From Planctomycetota bacterium (GTDB lineage Bacteria > Planctomycetota > Phycisphaerae > WQYP01): a stretch of 8,880 bases of DNA. The position numbers were made by a program, and so were the translations under genes. Numbering within the stretch: position 1 is the stretch's first letter; each line of letters begins with the position of its first letter. The DNA lies in the NCBI GenBank assembly GCA_021795535.1, contig JAJYPG010000028.1, positions 1 to 8,880 on the forward strand, in the 5' to 3' direction. Below the pieces are notes generated by a model that searched no databases, was not told where the DNA came from, and worked only from the letters and a program-made list of their open reading frames with translations. Below are positions 1 to 6,869 of this stretch, one piece after another.

Positions 1-65
1 GTGTAAAGATCATCGCGGTGGGCCTCCAGAAGTTCGATAAAGCGATGACTTGCTGATTCAATCAT
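1..65 (-). CDS. Probable ECF-type RNA polymerase sigma factor, N-terminus only (cut by window edge)
   Basis: Reading the minus strand from the ATG at 65 gives MIESASHRFIELLEAHRDDL and then runs off the window. A short N-terminus of the form 'F.ELLE.HRDDLY' is typical of the first helix of region 2 in sigma-70-like extracytoplasmic-function sigma factors, but only about 21 residues are visible, so the family call is an inference. No convincing Shine-Dalgarno precedes this ATG. An in-frame GTG eight codons upstream (position 89) is an alternative start. The gene lies 133 bp downstream of the TPR lipoprotein on the same strand. Confidence 0.45.
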   Translation of the reverse strand, partial: MIESASHRFIELLEAHRDDLY

Positions 66-198
66 GGTTCGTGTGCCCGTTGTGGCCACTCCATAGCGGA
101 GCGGCGTGCCAATCAACCGGTAAAAGTGTCTGCCAAACGGATGAACCGAGCCAGCCTGCGCGACCGCCCGGTACATGTGTTCCGCCCGGAACCGCAAA

Positions 199-891
199 TC
201 AAGGATGGGTGGTGGGCGGCGCGTAAACATCGGAAATGGTCAGACCATCATGAAGCATGGCCGGCACCAGTCCGGGTATCGCGGGATCGAGTTTATAAGC
301 CTGGGCATAATACTTGCCGGCTTGAGCCTTCCGGCCAATGCGGTCGAAAAACTTCCCAACAGCCAGTTGAATGGCGGCATTGTTGGGTGCCATCTGTGCA
401 ACTTTAATGTAATTGGCGCGGGCATCGTCCAAATCGCCTATCTTTTCATAGAATTTTGCCACACGCAGACGACCGGTCGGGCGCTGAGTAAGGGCGGCAT
501 CGCGTTCCAGAAAATTCATAGCTTCGTTGGGCTTGCCACTTTTTATAAGAGCTTCCGCCAGAGCACTTTTGACATGGCCATAATTAGGGTCAACCCGCCA
601 CGCCATTTTATAATGATATTGCGACTGCTCATAACGTCCGAGCATGTAATCCGCAGCTCCGGCATAGTAATTGCCCCGCGGCTGCGATTCATTGTATTTG
701 AGCGATTCGTTAAATTTCCGCAAAGCCGCGGCGTATTGATGCCGATGGTAAAGGCGCAAGCCTTCGTTGCGCAGCTTCATGGCGGGAGCTTCACAACCCG
801 CCAAAATGCCGACGCCGGCCACAATAGCAACGGCGAAAATCTTTTTCGCTTTTGAAAAATCAGGTTTATTCCGCAAGGTTTGCTTGGTCAT
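199..891 (-). CDS. TPR-repeat lipoprotein
   Basis: This 230-aa protein has a basic N-terminus (MTKQTLRNKPDFSKAKK), a hydrophobic segment at about residues 18-31, and the lipobox ILAGC with the lipidation cysteine at residue 33, so it should be an envelope-anchored lipoprotein. The mature part is almost entirely tetratricopeptide repeats: about five units near residues 37-71, 72-104, 105-138, 139-171 and 172-204, with the usual G/A/Y/A spacing and a Pro closing most helices (for example DPNY, APNN, DPAI). TPR arrays bind partner proteins, but no partner or enzyme domain is visible, so the specific role is unknown. The start at 891 is chosen over the ATG at 915 because GGAG sits six bases upstream of 891, whereas AGGAG directly abuts the ATG at 915, which is too close to work. 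The gene is divergent from the LigD_N-like gene, with about 100 bp between them. Confidence 0.85.
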   Translation of the reverse strand: MTKQTLRNKPDFSKAKKIFAVAIVAGVGILAGCEAPAMKLRNEGLRLYHRHQYAAALRKFNESLKYNESQPRGNYYAGAADYMLGRYEQSQYHYKMAWRVDPNYGHVKSALAEALIKSGKPNEAMNFLERDAALTQRPTGRLRVAKFYEKIGDLDDARANYIKVAQMAPNNAAIQLAVGKFFDRIGRKAQAGKYYAQAYKLDPAIPGLVPAMLHDGLTISDVYAPPTTHP

Positions 892-991
892 ATTAGACTC
901 CGCTATGTTTTCCATCTCCTGATGGTATCATTGAAACGTGGTTTGGCAAGACTCCAACAAAAACTTCATCTCGTCCGCACAAGCGGCCAGG

Positions 992-1417
992 ATGAAAAAT
1001 ACGAAATTGCCGCAGCCACCCGAATTCCACTTTGCCATTCTAAGGCATATTACCGGCGAGGACATCCATTGGGACCTTCTATTGGAATTGCCGGGACGCA
1101 GCGGACTGGCGACATGGCAAATCCGCCGCGATCCGGACTTGTGGGTACACCCGGAGTGTTCGGAAACCGGCACCTGGTTTTTAGCCCGAGCTTTGCCTGA
1201 TCATCGCAGAATCTATCTGGACTACCAGGGGCCTATTTCGGGCCGGCGCGGGCATGTCACACAGGTGGATGGCGGCAAACTGGTGATCTTTTTCCTGAAT
1301 GAAACCCGGCTGGAAGTTGGCCTCACGGGCAGGCATTACGCTCTGCGACTGATATTACGCCGCGCGGAATCTGGTGCCGATGTGTGGGAATTGCATGCGG
1401 AAAAGGATGCGGACTGA
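992..1417 (+). CDS. Stand-alone LigD 3'-phosphoesterase (LigD_N) domain protein
   Basis: This small protein of about 141 aa resembles the 3'-phosphoesterase (PE) domain found at the N-terminus of DNA ligase D, which trims 3' phosphates or ribonucleotides at DNA ends in non-homologous end joining. Seen here: 'RH' (His19), 'IHWDLLLEL' (His26, Asp28), then 'DHRRIYLDYQGPIS' (His71, Tyr75) followed by a Gly/Arg-rich turn. These match the His, His-x-Asp and His-x3-Tyr pattern of the PE active site. The Arg two residues after the Asp in LigD (HxDxR) is Leu30 here, so activity may differ. No ligase or polymerase domain follows and no ku gene is in the window. The start is uncertain: the ATG at 992 fits the domain boundary, while an in-frame GTG at 938 would add 18 residues; neither has a well-spaced Shine-Dalgarno. 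Confidence 0.72.
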   Translation: MKNTKLPQPPEFHFAILRHITGEDIHWDLLLELPGRSGLATWQIRRDPDLWVHPECSETGTWFLARALPDHRRIYLDYQGPISGRRGHVTQVDGGKLVIFFLNETRLEVGLTGRHYALRLILRRAESGADVWELHAEKDAD

Positions 1418-1503
1418 GGCTCCATCCGTCTCCGCGTGACATTTCTATTGAAACCATGCGCTCTATGATGGAAGTCTTGTGATGGAAGGCTTGGCGACAA
1501 TTC

Positions 1504-1641
1504 ATGTTTTCCGCTAAACTCCGCAAAGTCCCGTGGACGGATAAATTTCCCCAACCCGTGATGTTCTGGTTCCAAGGGCATAACTGGCAAAATAAGACGG
1601 GCAACGGCGAATTATTTAAGAATCAGGAGTCATCCCAATGA
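1504..1641 (+). CDS. Possible 45-codon leader ORF overlapping proC (hypothetical)
   Basis: An ATG at 1504 opens a 45-codon frame ending in a TGA (1639-1641) that overlaps the proC ATG (1638) as ATGA, the geometry of translational coupling. The peptide begins MFSAKLRKVPWTDKF and is rich in Trp, Phe, Gln and Asn. There is no clear Shine-Dalgarno before 1504 and I recognise no family. It could be a chance frame in the 220-bp intergenic region; only the stop/start overlap favours it. Confidence 0.15.
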   Translation: MFSAKLRKVPWTDKFPQPVMFWFQGHNWQNKTGNGELFKNQESSQ

Positions 1642-2468
1642 AGGTGGCACAAGCCAAAACCGCACACAGGACCGCACTTTGCTTTATTGGTGCCGGCAAT
1701 ATGGCGGAAGCCATTGCCCGTGGAGTTATTGCCGCGGGCATCTATAAAGCCGACGACATGGCGGCGGTGGACCCGATGACCGAACGGCGCACCCTGTTCT
1801 CCAAACAACTTAGCATAGCCTGCTCAACTGACGCCCCCCTGGCGGCGGCACGGTCCGACTGTGTAATTCTGGCGGTAAAGCCGCAGAAAATAACCGAAGC
1901 GCTGACCGATCTTAAACCGGGCATTCATTCCGGCACACTGCTGATAAGCATTGTGGCAGCGGTGTCCACAAAATATATTGAAAGCATGTTGCCACCGGTG
2001 CGTGTGATTCGGGTTATGCCCAACACGCCCATGCTGGTGCGCAGCGGTGCCAGCGGCCTGTGCCGCGGGTCACTTGCCTCTGCGGAGGATATGGCGAGGG
2101 CCCGCGGCATTTTTGGATCCTGCGGCGTGACCGCGGAGGTGGCGGAGAATCTAATGGATGCGGTTACCAGTCTTTCAGGTTCCGGTCCGGCGTATGTATT
2201 TTTTCTCGCGGAGGCACTGGCCTCGGCCGGCGAGAAAATGGGGTTGCCCAAAGCGGAAGCGGAACTGCTGGCCCGCCAGACGATTGTGGGAGCGGGAAAA
2301 ATGCTGGCGGAATCAGCGGATTCGGCGGCGGAACTGCGGCGCAAGGTGACCAGCCCTGGAGGCTTTACCGAGGCGGCCATTCACAGTATGGAGGCCAATG
2401 GATTTCCGGCGTTAATGGAGGCGGCATTGTCCGCGGCGGAACAGCGCGGGCGGCAGTTGGCGCGTTAG
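1638..2468 (+). CDS. proC: Pyrroline-5-carboxylate reductase
   Basis: This cytoplasmic enzyme reduces 1-pyrroline-5-carboxylate to L-proline with NAD(P)H, the last step of proline synthesis. The 276-aa length is normal for the family. An N-terminal Rossmann fold shows the dinucleotide-binding GAGNMAEAI (residues 18-26) and the AVKPQ strand (79-83). RVMPNTP (125-131) and SGSGPAYVF (180-188) are standard substrate-site motifs. The C-terminal dimerisation domain carries VTSPGGFTEAA (237-247), where most homologues have GGTT, a mild substitution. The start at 1638 is supported by AGGAG eight bases upstream. About ten residues precede the first beta strand, slightly longer than usual. It is followed after 82 bp by the pterin-synthase homologue on the same strand; co-transcription is possible but not shown. 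Confidence 0.95.
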   Translation: MKVAQAKTAHRTALCFIGAGNMAEAIARGVIAAGIYKADDMAAVDPMTERRTLFSKQLSIACSTDAPLAAARSDCVILAVKPQKITEALTDLKPGIHSGTLLISIVAAVSTKYIESMLPPVRVIRVMPNTPMLVRSGASGLCRGSLASAEDMARARGIFGSCGVTAEVAENLMDAVTSLSGSGPAYVFFLAEALASAGEKMGLPKAEAELLARQTIVGAGKMLAESADSAAELRRKVTSPGGFTEAAIHSMEANGFPALMEAALSAAEQRGRQLAR

Positions 2469-2550
2469 CCCCGATTGGAAATTGCATGGGCACGCTATTG
2501 CGATTGCGCCATGCGAGGTATGAAACCCCGTGTTGTTTGGAAGCTTTTTC

Positions 2551-2964
2551 ATGTACGTCATTGAAGTGACCGCGGAATTTTGCGCCAGCCACCAGCTTCG
2601 TCTGGCGGATGGCTCACTGGAACCATTGCATGGGCATAACTGGCATGTCCAGGCGAAAGTGGAATCGGGGCAACTTGATGATCTGGAAACGGTGATGGAC
2701 TTCCATGTTCTGGAGAACATGCTTAAGCAAATTATAAATCCATGGATGAATGGCCACCTCAATAACGTTCCCCCCTTTGACCGACAATGGAATCCATCCG
2801 CGGAACGTGTGGCTGAACACATTGGCATGGAATTGGCCAGGCGGATGAAAGCTCCTGTTCGCGTAGCTGAAGTGCGGGTAACTGAGGCGGCCGGTTGCAG
2901 TGCCATCTTTCGTGACACCACAGAGCTACGGGAGTTATCCCGTGGCCCGCTCGACGCGAATTAA
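2551..2964 (+). CDS. 6-pyruvoyl-tetrahydropterin synthase family protein, PTPS-III-like (COG0720)
   Basis: This 137-aa T-fold enzyme is homologous to QueD (6-carboxytetrahydropterin synthase, queuosine pathway) and to PTPS. Zinc ligands are visible as His14 in 'CASHQL' and His27/His29 in 'EPLHGHNWHV'. The downstream Asp50 ('VMDF'), His69 and Glu112 ('VTEAAGCSA') match the conserved acid/base and pterin-anchoring positions. The catalytic Cys of QueD (CxxxHGH) is absent. Instead Glu24 gives ExxHGH, the motif of PTPS-III enzymes, which cleave the dihydroneopterin side chain and replace FolB in folate synthesis. Folate synthesis is therefore the better guess than queuosine. The start at 2551 is chosen because GGAAG lies about seven bases upstream and the first beta strand starts there; an in-frame GTG at 2530 is less likely. 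Neighbouring genes do not settle the pathway. Confidence 0.82.
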   Translation: MYVIEVTAEFCASHQLRLADGSLEPLHGHNWHVQAKVESGQLDDLETVMDFHVLENMLKQIINPWMNGHLNNVPPFDRQWNPSAERVAEHIGMELARRMKAPVRVAEVRVTEAAGCSAIFRDTTELRELSRGPLDAN

Positions 2965-3044
2965 AATGTACCACCCGCCGCAGCAAACCGCCTTGGCATT
3001 GAACCAGTCCCGTAAATAAGGTGCGATTTAATTCTACAGATTCA

Positions 3045-4472
3045 TCACTTCGGCCTGTAGCCGAAGAATCCGCGTTTTTGGATCATTTCAGCAACATTTT
3101 GCGGGACCATCGCCTTCCAGGAATCATCACCGGCTTTAATTTTTAACAACACATCGCGGGAGAAAATGGGCAAATATTCGGGATTGTAGTTGTCCATCTG
3201 TTGAATCGCGCCACGATCCAGAAGATAACCATAAAGTTTAACAAGCTCCGGCGCAACGCCCAGGGTTTGAGCGGTTACAATTTTGCCATTTGTGTCCAGA
3301 TAGGGGTAGACGTAGAGCCTGTGTTCATTTTTGAAAAGCCGGCCCAGCGATTCAAGAATTCCGCCTTCCAGATCAGCGTAATATTTTTCATCAAAGAGTT
3401 CCAACAGACTCGCGGCCCCCATCACCAGCCCCAGAGGCATTTTGGTGTAACGGGCCAAACAGGCGGCGAGGCGGTAAAACTCAAAAAAGTCGGAAATAAG
3501 AACGGTTTTGCCGCACGCACAAAGAATATCGGCCCGCGCCAGAAAATCGCGCAGGTCAATAGCCACACCGCTGCCCTTCAGATTGCGCATGGTTATTTCC
3601 ATGAGTTCCACCGGCGGGCAGACCTGCGGCCCGACGACCTGGGCAAACTTCTCCCGGGCACAGCGCAGCATATCCAGATTTACATGGGTTACCGGACGAA
3701 AGCTGCCGCGCTCCACCAGAATCGGTTTGTTATGCAGAATTTCCGAAGGCTGGAGCACCTCGCCGGATGGACCGAACATGGCCGAGTCGCTTAAGCCAAG
3801 CTCCACAAGGCGCAGGCTCATAATACGGTTGTCCACATGACGGAATTCAATACCGGTGAATTCAATCATATCAATTTCTATACGATCAATGGAAAGGCCG
3901 TCCAGCAGAGATTTAAGCAGCAGTTCCGGTTCGTAATGCAGGAAAAATGCGCCATACAGCAGGTTCACGCCCACAATTCCCAGTGCCTCCTGTTGTTGCG
4001 AATTTTCCTTGTCTAACATGCGAACGTGAAGAATAATCTGACTGTCCTGATCGCGCGGGTGAGCCTGAAATTTCACGCCCAGCCAGCCGTGACCCTCGCG
4101 TGTGGAATTAAATCCTCGGGCGGCAACGGTATTGGCGAAGACAAAAAAGGCGGTGGTGTCGCCACGGGATTCATTCAAACGGCTGAGGTTTAATTTGTGT
4201 TCGTAATCCAGCATGGATTGCAGGCGTGCGCGGCTGACATAGCGTTCCGATTTGCCATAAATGGCATCGCTGACGGACATATCATAGGCACTGATGCTTT
4301 TGGCGATGGTGCCCGAAGCTCCGCCAGCGCGAAAGAACCAGCGGACCACTTCCTGGCCGGCGCCTATTTCAGCAAACGTGCCGTAGCGACGGTGATCAAG
4401 ATTTATTTCCAGAGCCTTGTGCGAGGGATCCATCTGTTCGCGTTTGACGCCCAAACCATCATTGCCATGCAT
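3045..4472 (-). CDS. Conserved uncharacterised protein (GTFAEIGAGQE family)
   Basis: This 475-aa protein belongs to a family I recognise as widespread and highly conserved in bacteria but without an established function; database names for it are inconsistent. Hallmarks: GTFAEIGAGQEVVRWFF near residues 31-47, SAYDMSVSDAIYG near 61-73, a stretch around 149-176 with MLDKENSQQQEALGI and GVNLLYGAF, and LVERGSFRPVTH near 252-263. No signal peptide, membrane segment or classical nucleotide-binding loop is evident, so it is probably cytoplasmic. The start at 4472 is chosen because GGAG lies seven bases upstream; the ATG at 4433 (MDPSHKALEINLD) matches where many family members begin, so 13 residues are uncertain. 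It is convergent with the pterin-synthase gene and divergent from amtB. A 7-bp inverted repeat (3048-3066) overlaps its last codons. Confidence 0.8.
   Translation of the reverse strand: MHGNDGLGVKREQMDPSHKALEINLDHRRYGTFAEIGAGQEVVRWFFRAGGASGTIAKSISAYDMSVSDAIYGKSERYVSRARLQSMLDYEHKLNLSRLNESRGDTTAFFVFANTVAARGFNSTREGHGWLGVKFQAHPRDQDSQIILHVRMLDKENSQQQEALGIVGVNLLYGAFFLHYEPELLLKSLLDGLSIDRIEIDMIEFTGIEFRHVDNRIMSLRLVELGLSDSAMFGPSGEVLQPSEILHNKPILVERGSFRPVTHVNLDMLRCAREKFAQVVGPQVCPPVELMEITMRNLKGSGVAIDLRDFLARADILCACGKTVLISDFFEFYRLAACLARYTKMPLGLVMGAASLLELFDEKYYADLEGGILESLGRLFKNEHRLYVYPYLDTNGKIVTAQTLGVAPELVKLYGYLLDRGAIQQMDNYNPEYLPIFSRDVLLKIKAGDDSWKAMVPQNVAEMIQKRGFFGYRPK
3048..3066 (-). terminator. Weak hairpin at the 3' end of the conserved uncharacterised gene
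   Basis: CTTCGGC and GCCGAAG form a 7-bp stem with a 5-nt loop covering the last codons before the TGA. No U-run follows on the minus strand, so it may only stabilise the 3' end or be incidental to the Phe-Gly-Tyr-Arg-Pro-Lys codons. Confidence 0.2.
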
Positions 4473-5020
4473 TGGCGGTCTCCATACAACCAGTCCGGCC
4501 ACGACAACTAACAACGCGTCGGGCAATTCCGTAGCCAAATTCCATATTAACGCAAAATGCCATGGACTGCGCGCTCGGTTCCGGCGTGCCGGGACTATGC
4601 CCTGCTCCCACAGTTGGCGAGCCGTTTTGTGGCGAGCCATGGGTGGTGTACAGCAGGACATATTATATCTGGTTGTCCGTGGTCCCATCCCGTTTCCACC
4701 GCGAACTCCGCGTCTCCGCGTGGCATTGTGGGGTGCGGCTTCGCAGCGCCGGGTAATTACCGATGGCTCATGTCTCCAATTCCGAGTGAACCAGCAGAGG
4801 GCGACTTGTTCAACATTCAGGCGAATTCGCGCCGCATCCCACCCAACTGCGCGCTATTTAGGCAATCCAGTTTTGTTGAGGGCAACGTCCGGGGGAGACT
4901 CTTCCCGAAATCAAGCCGAAAACTTTGGCTCCCGTTTTTAATTGATAGCCACATTATGCGTGTATTTTGTCCTGTTTTACACTAAACGCCCATTCCTTAA
5001 CCGAACAAAATATGTCATGC
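4473..5020. other. Long non-coding interval between divergent genes
   Basis: About 550 bp between the conserved uncharacterised gene and the amtB promoter hold no frame I can support. Several overlapping open frames exist here but lack recognisable protein features or a Shine-Dalgarno. Two short inverted repeats close to the sigma-54 promoter (4893-4906 and 4914-4930) are described separately. A CGTCTCCGCGTG motif at 4711-4722 recurs at 1427-1438. A promoter for the minus-strand gene must lie here, but no convincing -35/-10 pair was found. Confidence 0.5.
4893..4930 (+). promoter_or_regulatory. Candidate enhancer-binding (activator) sites upstream of the amtB promoter
   Basis: Two short inverted repeats lie side by side: GGGA-N6-TCCC (4893-4906) and AGCC-N9-GGCT (4914-4930), with centres about 22 bp apart, close to two helical turns. 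They sit about 135-155 bp upstream of the predicted amtB transcription start, the usual range for activators of sigma-54 promoters. The repeats do not match the textbook NtrC box, so the binding protein is unknown and the call rests on position and symmetry only. Confidence 0.25.
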
Positions 5021-5028
5021 CCAACTTA

Positions 5029-5046
5029 TTGGCACGGCAGTTGCAT
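5029..5046 (+). promoter_or_regulatory. Sigma-54 (RpoN) promoter of amtB
   Basis: The sequence TTGGCACGGCAGTTGCAT matches the sigma-54 consensus TGGCACG-N4-TTGCWT at every position, with the -24 GG at 5031-5032 and the -12 GC at 5043-5044. Transcription should start near 5056, leaving a leader of about 185 nt before amtB. RpoN promoters need an ATP-dependent enhancer-binding activator such as NtrC, which fits induction of amtB under nitrogen limitation. Confidence 0.88.
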
Positions 5047-5114
5047 TACTGCTTACGTCCAACGAGGTTCCGCGTCCGCCACACTGGGCATGACGGGGTA
5101 ATAGTACTAAATAA

Positions 5115-5207
5115 ATCGCGTATTAAGCCAACTTCAAGGCTGAGCGCGATAGTAAATGGAATTTTTCCTCAATGTCATCTCCCGCGTGTGTCGGGAAGTG
5201 CGTTGAG
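5115..5207 (+). promoter_or_regulatory. Structured amtB 5' leader with two bipartite hairpins
   Basis: Hairpin 1 has an outer stem ATCGCG (5115-5120) / CGCGAT (5145-5150) and an inner stem AGCC (5126-5129) / GGCT (5138-5141) around an 8-nt loop. Hairpin 2 has an outer stem CTCAA (5168-5172) / TTGAG (5203-5207) and an inner stem TCCCG (5180-5184) / CGGGA (5192-5196). Neither is followed by a U-run, so they are not terminators, and the amtB ribosome binding site (5227-5233) lies outside both. They match no riboswitch class I know. A role in mRNA stability or translation is inference. Confidence 0.4.
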
Positions 5208-5240
5208 ATTTCTGTGGAAGGTCTTTAGGAGGACTTTTTC

Positions 5241-6746
5241 ATGCGTGCAGGGAAAATATTTTCAGGTCAAACCATGCGATGGGTCAGGGGACTTGTCGCA
5301 TCGTTGCTGGTGCTGTTAATGACAGCTCCGGCTTTCGCCCAATCTGTCGCCACCGCACCCGTTGCGGCCGCCGCGTCTCAGGCGGCCGCAGCCTCGACTG
5401 CTGTCGCCACAGCTCCTGCGGCTGCGCCAACGCCACCGTGGTATGCCACCAGTTATGACACCGGCAGCACCGCCTGGATGTTGGCCGCGACGGCACTGGT
5501 CATGATCATGATGCCCGGTCTGGCACTGTACTACGGCGGCATTGTTCGCCGCAAAAACTTCCTGGCAACCATGATCACCTCGTACTCGGCCCTGGGTGTC
5601 ATTGTGGTGCAATGGTTCCTGTTTGGCTACATGCTGGCCTTTGCCGGTCCGACCATTGGAACCACGCCGCTTATCCCATGGCTGGCTCCGTACATTGGAT
5701 GGGATCCCAGCCGCCTGCTTATGTGGTGCGGTCCCAACACGCTGGTTTCACCGGGTGGAGCGCCCATTCCGGAAACCATTTTCAACATGTTTCAAGCCAT
5801 GTTCGCCGTTATCACCCCGGCCCTTATTGCCGGTTCGATAGCCGAGCGTATGAAGTATGGAGCATGGTGCCTGTTTATTTTCCTGTGGGGCACGCTGGTG
5901 TATGACCCGCTGGCTCACTTCATCTGGGGCGGAGGCTGGCTTTCAACCCTGGGCGCGGTGGACTTTGCCGGCGGAACCGTTGTGCATATTTCATCGGGTG
6001 TATCGGGTCTTGTGGCCGCCATTATGATTGGCAAACGTCTGGGTTATCCCGGGCAGGGCGTCATTCAGCCCAACTCGCTGTTCAACACCCTTACGGGTGC
6101 GGGTCTGCTGTGGTTTGGATGGTACGGGTTTAATGCCGGTTCGGCCAATGCCGCCAATCCGCTGGCTTGCACCGCGTTTCTGAACACCACGGTAGCCACC
6201 GCGATGGCTGGCATGGCCTGGAACTTTGCCGAATGGATGCACCATCGCCGTGCCACCACACTCGGTATCGCTTCGGGCTTTGTGGCTGGTCTGGTGGCCA
6301 TTACGCCGGCTTGCGGTTATGTCACCATGTGGTCTTCGCTGATTATTGGCGCCTTGGCGGGCGTGGTCTGCTACGGTGGTGCCCAACTCAAGACCATCTT
6401 CGGTTACGACGATGCCCTTGACGCCTTTGGCGTACACGCCATCGGTGGGTTCCTTGGAGCCATGCTCACCGGGGTGTTTGCCAGCCAGATTATTAATCCG
6501 GCCGGTCCCAATGGCGCTATCTATGGCAACTGGAAGCAGCTCTGGTATCAGTTCCTCGCCGCTTCGGATGCTGTGGTTGTGGCCGCAGTTGGCACCGCCA
6601 TTATTATTGTGGTTCTGGACAAGACAATCGGTCTTCGCGTACCTGAAGAGGTGGAAATCGAAGGTCTGGATCTGGGCCTGCACGGGGAAGTGGGCTACGA
6701 CACCGGATCGGCGGCCTCGGTCGCTCTGCCGGGTGGCATGACCTGA
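5241..6746 (+). CDS. amtB: Ammonium transporter (Amt family)
   Basis: This inner-membrane channel moves ammonium/ammonia into the cell. The 501-aa product starts with a cleavable-type signal peptide (hydrophobic core about 17-30, APAFAQ cleavage region near 29-34), then an Ala/Thr/Pro-rich linker to about residue 66, then eleven predicted membrane helices. The family core is intact: YDPLAHFIWGGGWL (221-234), VDFAGGTVVH with Asp241 and His249 (counterparts of E. coli Asp160 and His168), GWYGFNAGSANAANP (293-307), ITPACGY (354-360) and DAFGVHAIGG with the second pore His399 (His318 counterpart). The conserved cytoplasmic tail (GLRVPEEVEIEGLDLGLHGE, 464-483) is the part that docks PII proteins. 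The start is fixed by AGGAGGA seven bases upstream. The gene is driven by a sigma-54 promoter and followed by a PII gene, the classical amtB-glnK pairing. Confidence 0.96.
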   Translation: MRAGKIFSGQTMRWVRGLVASLLVLLMTAPAFAQSVATAPVAAAASQAAAASTAVATAPAAAPTPPWYATSYDTGSTAWMLAATALVMIMMPGLALYYGGIVRRKNFLATMITSYSALGVIVVQWFLFGYMLAFAGPTIGTTPLIPWLAPYIGWDPSRLLMWCGPNTLVSPGGAPIPETIFNMFQAMFAVITPALIAGSIAERMKYGAWCLFIFLWGTLVYDPLAHFIWGGGWLSTLGAVDFAGGTVVHISSGVSGLVAAIMIGKRLGYPGQGVIQPNSLFNTLTGAGLLWFGWYGFNAGSANAANPLACTAFLNTTVATAMAGMAWNFAEWMHHRRATTLGIASGFVAGLVAITPACGYVTMWSSLIIGALAGVVCYGGAQLKTIFGYDDALDAFGVHAIGGFLGAMLTGVFASQIINPAGPNGAIYGNWKQLWYQFLAASDAVVVAAVGTAIIIVVLDKTIGLRVPEEVEIEGLDLGLHGEVGYDTGSAASVALPGGMT

Positions 6747-6794
6747 CGCGGGTATCATTGTCAGAGTCTCTCTTCGTGATAAGATTGTTTGTGG

Positions 6795-6842
6795 AAACCC
6801 CGGCCTTTGGTCGGATCAAAGGCCGCGAGGCCGGGGTTTTTT
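6795..6842 (+). terminator. Strong rho-independent terminator between amtB and glnK
   Basis: AAACCCCGGCCT (6795-6806) pairs with AGGCCGGGGTTT (6828-6839) in a 12-bp GC-rich stem running into six T residues (6837-6842). The left arm can also form GGCCTTTG (6802-6809) / CAAAGGCC (6817-6824) with a 7-nt loop while the outer CCCC/GGGG pairs remain, so there are two competing inner folds. It lies only 28 bp before the glnK start, so it would limit read-through from amtB into glnK. Confidence 0.85.
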
Positions 6843-6869
6843 GACTGGTCAACTTTTTTGGAGAACCGC

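Noticed and set aside
175..855. Long plus-strand frame (226 codons) opposite the TPR lipoprotein
   Set aside because: It is antisense to a gene with a clear lipobox and five TPR units, and its own translation shows no domain or ribosome binding site.
4473..4688. N-terminal extension of the conserved uncharacterised protein with a hydrophobic stretch
   Set aside because: The extension is low in family resemblance, and a good ribosome binding site supports the start at 4472.
4417..5319. Several overlapping plus-strand frames upstream of amtB
   Set aside because: They overlap each other in different frames, cross the sigma-54 promoter and leader, and show no recognisable protein features.
5991..6758. 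255-codon minus-strand frame within amtB
   Set aside because: It is the antisense shadow of the Amt membrane core; the protein is His/Gly/Arg-rich with no family features.
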